From: an uncultured Bacteroidales bacterium
GTDB lineage: Bacteria > Bacteroidota > Bacteroidia > Bacteroidales > P3
Reading direction: 5' to 3'
DNA length: 64,000 nucleotides
Assembly: GCA_949291555.1 (NCBI GenBank)
Contig: CASEWE010000008.1
Span: 47,978 to 111,977, forward strand
Shown here: positions 61,642 through 64,000 of the stretch, one piece after another
How positions within the stretch are numbered: position 1 is the stretch's first letter
How the letters are laid out: the number at the start of each line of letters is the position of its first letter
Made by a program: the position numbers and the translations under genes
Notes under the pieces: generated by a model
Told to the model about the DNA's origin: nothing
Databases searched by the model: none
What the model saw: the letters and a program-made list of their open reading frames with translations, nothing else

Positions 61642-62716
61642 TGGAGAGATGAAACGGCTGGGCGACTATATCCGCGAGGTGGAGGTGAGAAACCGGGATT
61701 TGGAGGTGACAAAATTATTGGGTGTCAGCATCTCCAAAGAATTCATGCCGTCCATAGCAAATACCGTTGGAACGGATATGTCTTCTTATAAAATAGTTGA
61801 GCCTTGGCAATTTGTATATATCGCAGATACCTCACGCAGAGGTGATAAAATTGCTATTGCGTTATTAGAGGAGAATAATAAGGTTATAGTTTCATCTATT
61901 TATACAGTCTTTGAGGTTAAGAACAAGCAAGAACTTCTTCCCGAATACCTGATGATGTGGTTTCGCCGCCCGGAATTTGACCGCTATGCACGTTTCAAGT
62001 CACACGGCAGCGCACGTGAGATTTTTAGTTGGGAAGAAATGTGCGATGTAGAACTCCCCATTCCGTCCATAGAACAGCAGCAAAAGATTGTTTCCGAATA
62101 CGAAGCCGTTACCCGCCGCATCCGACTCAATGAGCAAATCATCGCCAAGTTGGAAGAAACGGCACAAGCCCTCTACCGTAAGATGTTCGTGGACGAGATT
62201 GATAAGGAGAATCTGCTGGAAGGGTGGAGAATGGGGACGCTGGGAGAGATTGCGGATTTTAAAAACGGTAAGGCAATAAAATTAAGCAATGGCAATATTC
62301 CTGTTTATGGTGGAAATGGAATAGTCGGATACACAGAAACTTCTAATGCTGGGAATGTTATTGTTATCGGGAGAGTTGGTATTAATTGTGGAAATGCTCT
62401 TTTAGAACCCAATAAATGTTGGGTAAATGACAATGCAATGATGGCTATTCCGAAATCGGACAGTATATATTTTCTGTATTGGCTTATAAAAAGTTTGGAT
62501 TTGAATGGACAAAGTGAAGGCTCAGGCCAACCGTTGTTGACACAAGCAATACTAACTCAACAAGATTGTCTTATTCCGTCTCTTTATGCTGTAAGAACAT
62601 TTGACAGTCAAGCAAGAGCTTTGGCTATGAATGCATTCATAAGACAAAGTGAAATAGTGAAATTAAACGAATTACAATCTTTGCTTTTAGCGAAGATGGG
62701 GCATCCTGACCTGTAG
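61634..62716 (+). CDS. hsdS: Type I restriction-modification specificity subunit
   Basis: 360 residues. HsdS reads two half-sites of the DNA target. Two recognition domains are visible: residues 1-155 and about 195-340, separated by the conserved helix IEQQQKIVSEYEAVTRRIRL and the TAQALYRKMFVDEI linker. The second ends with NAFIRQSEIVKLNELQSLLL. The TAG stop (62714-62716) lies inside a 28-bp REP-like palindrome, so the natural C-terminus may have been cut or changed by its insertion. ATG overlaps the previous gene. Confidence 0.93.
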   Translation: MSNGEMKRLGDYIREVEVRNRDLEVTKLLGVSISKEFMPSIANTVGTDMSSYKIVEPWQFVYIADTSRRGDKIAIALLEENNKVIVSSIYTVFEVKNKQELLPEYLMMWFRRPEFDRYARFKSHGSAREIFSWEEMCDVELPIPSIEQQQKIVSEYEAVTRRIRLNEQIIAKLEETAQALYRKMFVDEIDKENLLEGWRMGTLGEIADFKNGKAIKLSNGNIPVYGGNGIVGYTETSNAGNVIVIGRVGINCGNALLEPNKCWVNDNAMMAIPKSDSIYFLYWLIKSLDLNGQSEGSGQPLLTQAILTQQDCLIPSLYAVRTFDSQARALAMNAFIRQSEIVKLNELQSLLLAKMGHPDL

Positions 62717-62740
62717 AGACGCGATTAATCGCGTCTCTAC
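62713..62740. repeat. REP-like palindrome, copy 1 (hsdS stop)
   Basis: A perfect 28-bp palindrome, each arm gtagagacgcgatt. It starts two codon positions before the end of hsdS and provides its stop codon. Identical to the copies at 63080 and 63708. Confidence 0.95.
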
Positions 62741-62799
62741 AACCGCAGAAAGGGAAACCGCAGAATAAAAATGCAGAATGGAAATATACAGGTGCAAAT

Positions 62800-63363
62800 A
62801 TGAACAAATTTCAAAATAAATATCGGATACCGACTGCCCGCGCCCAATGGCATGGATATGATGGCGGTATCTATTTTGTTACGATATGTACTGCCGAACG
62901 GTTACACTTGTTCGGTGAAATAACGGATTCGCAGATGTTGTTGTCTGATGTAGGGCGTATTGCGTATGACAATTTCGCCAATGTAACCGTCCATTATTCG
63001 TATGCGGAAATCCCGCTGTTTACGATAATGCCTAATCATATCCATGCCATTGTAATCATTAATGGTAATGGCGATAATGGTAGAGACGCGATTAATCGCG
63101 TCTCTACAACGTCAACAGTGCCTACAGTAATATCACGAAACCCAATGATTTTCAAATCATTGGGGACGGTCATACGTGGTGTGAAGGCACGCATCAGTCA
63201 TGCGGCGCATCAAAACCGCATTTCTTTTGCATGGCAATCCCGCTTCCATGACCGTATAATTCGCAACCAAGAAGAATTGAATCGCATTGCTGAATACATT
63301 GAAAACAATGTGGCTAAATGGGATAAAGATGAAATGAACATCTGTAATAATAACAATAGATAG
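62800..63363 (+). CDS. REP-associated tyrosine transposase (RAYT, Y1 HUH family)
   Basis: 187 residues. RAYTs are single-copy relatives of IS200/IS605 transposases that spread REP palindromes. The HUH motif is in FTIMPNHIHAIVII (about 75-88) and the catalytic Tyr in RIAEYIENNVAKW (about 164). GGIYFVTICTAERLHLFGEI is the family N-terminus, and FHDRIIRNQEELNRIAEY the C-terminal helix. A palindrome identical to those nearby lies inside the gene (63080-63107, residues about 94-103 reading GRDAINRVST), keeping the frame. The gene is inserted between hsdS and hsdR. Confidence 0.9.
   Translation: MNKFQNKYRIPTARAQWHGYDGGIYFVTICTAERLHLFGEITDSQMLLSDVGRIAYDNFANVTVHYSYAEIPLFTIMPNHIHAIVIINGNGDNGRDAINRVSTTSTVPTVISRNPMIFKSLGTVIRGVKARISHAAHQNRISFAWQSRFHDRIIRNQEELNRIAEYIENNVAKWDKDEMNICNNNNR
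63080..63107. repeat. REP-like palindrome, copy 2, in frame inside the RAYT gene
   Basis: Same 28 bp as copies 1 and 3. It encodes GRDAINRVST within the transposase just after the HUH region and is flanked by a low-complexity NGNGDN stretch. Confidence 0.95.
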
Positions 63364-63376
63364 ATAAATAGCAGTT

Positions 63377-64000
63377 ATGCCACACTTCAACGAACACGCT
63401 CTTGAACTATCCATCATGGAACTGTTCCAGCAGGAGGGCTACACATATACGAATGGAGAAGAAATCCACAAGGAAGTGAGCGACGTCTTGCTTCGGGACG
63501 ATATGCGCCTGTATTTGCGCAACCGGTACGGGGCCGAAGGCATTACGCCGTTGGAGGTGGAGAGCGTGCTGTCCCGGCTGACGGCCAATGTGGGCTTCTC
63601 CTTGTATGAACAGAACCGCCACACCTATCGGCTAATGACAGAAGGCTTTTCGTTGAAGCGTGAGGATGCGGCTCGGCCGGATTTGTTTATCGAGCCGATA
63701 GATTTCGGTAGAGACGCGATTAATCGCGTCTCTACAACGACAAACAACCTGTTCCGCATCGTCAACCAGTTGGAGATACAAGGTTCAGAACGGCGCATCC
63801 CTGACGGGATTGTCTATGTAAATGGTCTGCCCGTGGTGGTATTGGAGTTCAAGAGTGCCGTGAAGGAAGACACAACCATCATGGATGCGTACAAGCAGCT
63901 CACCGTGCGCTATCGCCGAGACATTCCCGACTTGTTCAAATATAATGCTTTTGTGGTCATCAGTGATGGGGTAAACAATAAATACGGGTCGCTGTTCTCG
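63377..64000 (+). CDS. hsdR: Type I restriction endonuclease subunit (3' part beyond window)
   Basis: The first 208 residues are visible; the ATG is at 63377, 13 bp after the RAYT stop, and the frame stays open to the edge. HsdR cuts DNA and drives translocation. The start MPHFNEHALELSIMELFQQE is followed by the nuclease motif RRIPDGIVYVNGLPVVVLEF plus K (PD-(D/E)xK, about 139-160). A REP-like palindrome sits in frame at 63708-63735, inserting GRDAINRVSTT between FIEPIDF and NNLFRIVNQLEIQG, a region normally continuous in the family. The SF2 motor domains lie outside the window. Confidence 0.93.
   Translation, partial: MPHFNEHALELSIMELFQQEGYTYTNGEEIHKEVSDVLLRDDMRLYLRNRYGAEGITPLEVESVLSRLTANVGFSLYEQNRHTYRLMTEGFSLKREDAARPDLFIEPIDFGRDAINRVSTTTNNLFRIVNQLEIQGSERRIPDGIVYVNGLPVVVLEFKSAVKEDTTIMDAYKQLTVRYRRDIPDLFKYNAFVVISDGVNNKYGSLFS
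63708..63735. repeat. REP-like palindrome, copy 3, in frame inside hsdR
   Basis: Third identical copy, in the same reading frame as copy 2 (ggt aga gac gcg att aat cgc gtc tct ac), just before the nuclease domain. Confidence 0.95.

Noticed and set aside
62713..63735. CRISPR array from three identical palindromes
   Set aside because: Spacing is irregular (339 and 600 bp), repeats are perfect palindromes next to a RAYT gene, and two lie in coding frames.
58868..64000. Integrative element with att sites around the R-M island
   Set aside because: No integrase and no tRNA or att-like direct repeat was seen within the window; the right end is not visible.
1..64000. tRNA or rRNA genes
   Set aside because: No tRNA-like cloverleaf or rRNA signature was noticed in the intergenic stretches; a dedicated scan was not possible.

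Overview
This 64 kb window is chromosomal DNA from a Bacteroidota bacterium, most likely Bacteroidales. Evidence: promoter -7 elements of the TAnnTTTG type instead of sigma-70 boxes; several proteins with type IX secretion (T9SS) C-terminal sorting domains; a PorW/SprE lipoprotein and a PorE-like protein; a pyrophosphate-type phosphofructokinase; and many SPI/SPII-signal surface proteins. The core is GC-rich by eye. The C25-protease region (about 48.4-50.6 kb) and the right end (after about 58.8 kb) are clearly more AT-rich and look acquired or fast-evolving. Genus cannot be fixed from the sequence alone.

Layout. 1-4.4 kb (minus): infB (3' end cut by the window edge), nusA and rimP, with a leader terminator upstream. 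4.9-6.5 kb (plus): a PhnP-like metallo-hydrolase and thyA. 6.7-13.1 kb (plus): a complete RND efflux operon (adaptor, pump, outer-membrane lipoprotein). 13.4-17.7 kb: a PepSY-like protein, a cobalamin riboswitch followed by a DUF4465-type T9SS cargo protein, a small lipoprotein and the cobalamin adenosyltransferase pduO. 17.7-40.4 kb is a long minus-strand run: S9 peptidase, PorE-like OmpA protein, TPR protein, PPi-PFK, alpha/beta hydrolase, RluD-type pseudouridine synthase, T9SS cargo, PASTA protein, polA, porW, purL, udk. 40.7-43.0 kb (plus) is a large T9SS cargo protein. 43.2-51.8 kb (minus) is a surface-protein zone: two PepSY-like proteins, a YqaA/DedA membrane protein, lipoproteins (one with a damaged 5' end), a decayed second copy of the YqaA region, a frameshifted gingipain-like C25 protease and an S74-chaperone/T9SS protein. 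52.5-58.2 kb (plus): a fused MurL-MurD2 protein and a bifunctional formiminotransferase-cyclodeaminase. 58.9-64 kb (plus) is a type I restriction-modification island: xre, hsdM, rhuM-fic, hsdS, a REP-associated transposase (RAYT) and hsdR, the last cut by the window edge.

The most interesting points are: (1) one polypeptide joining the MurL epimerase to a MurD-type ligase, a non-canonical route for placing D-glutamate in peptidoglycan; (2) three identical 28-bp palindromes around the RAYT gene, two of them inserted in frame inside coding sequence (the transposase itself and hsdR) and one supplying the stop codon of hsdS; (3) a B12 riboswitch with a long structured insertion, driving a T9SS surface protein; and (4) basic or low-complexity tails and insertions on many housekeeping enzymes, most strikingly a histone-H1-like 120-residue tail on PurL.
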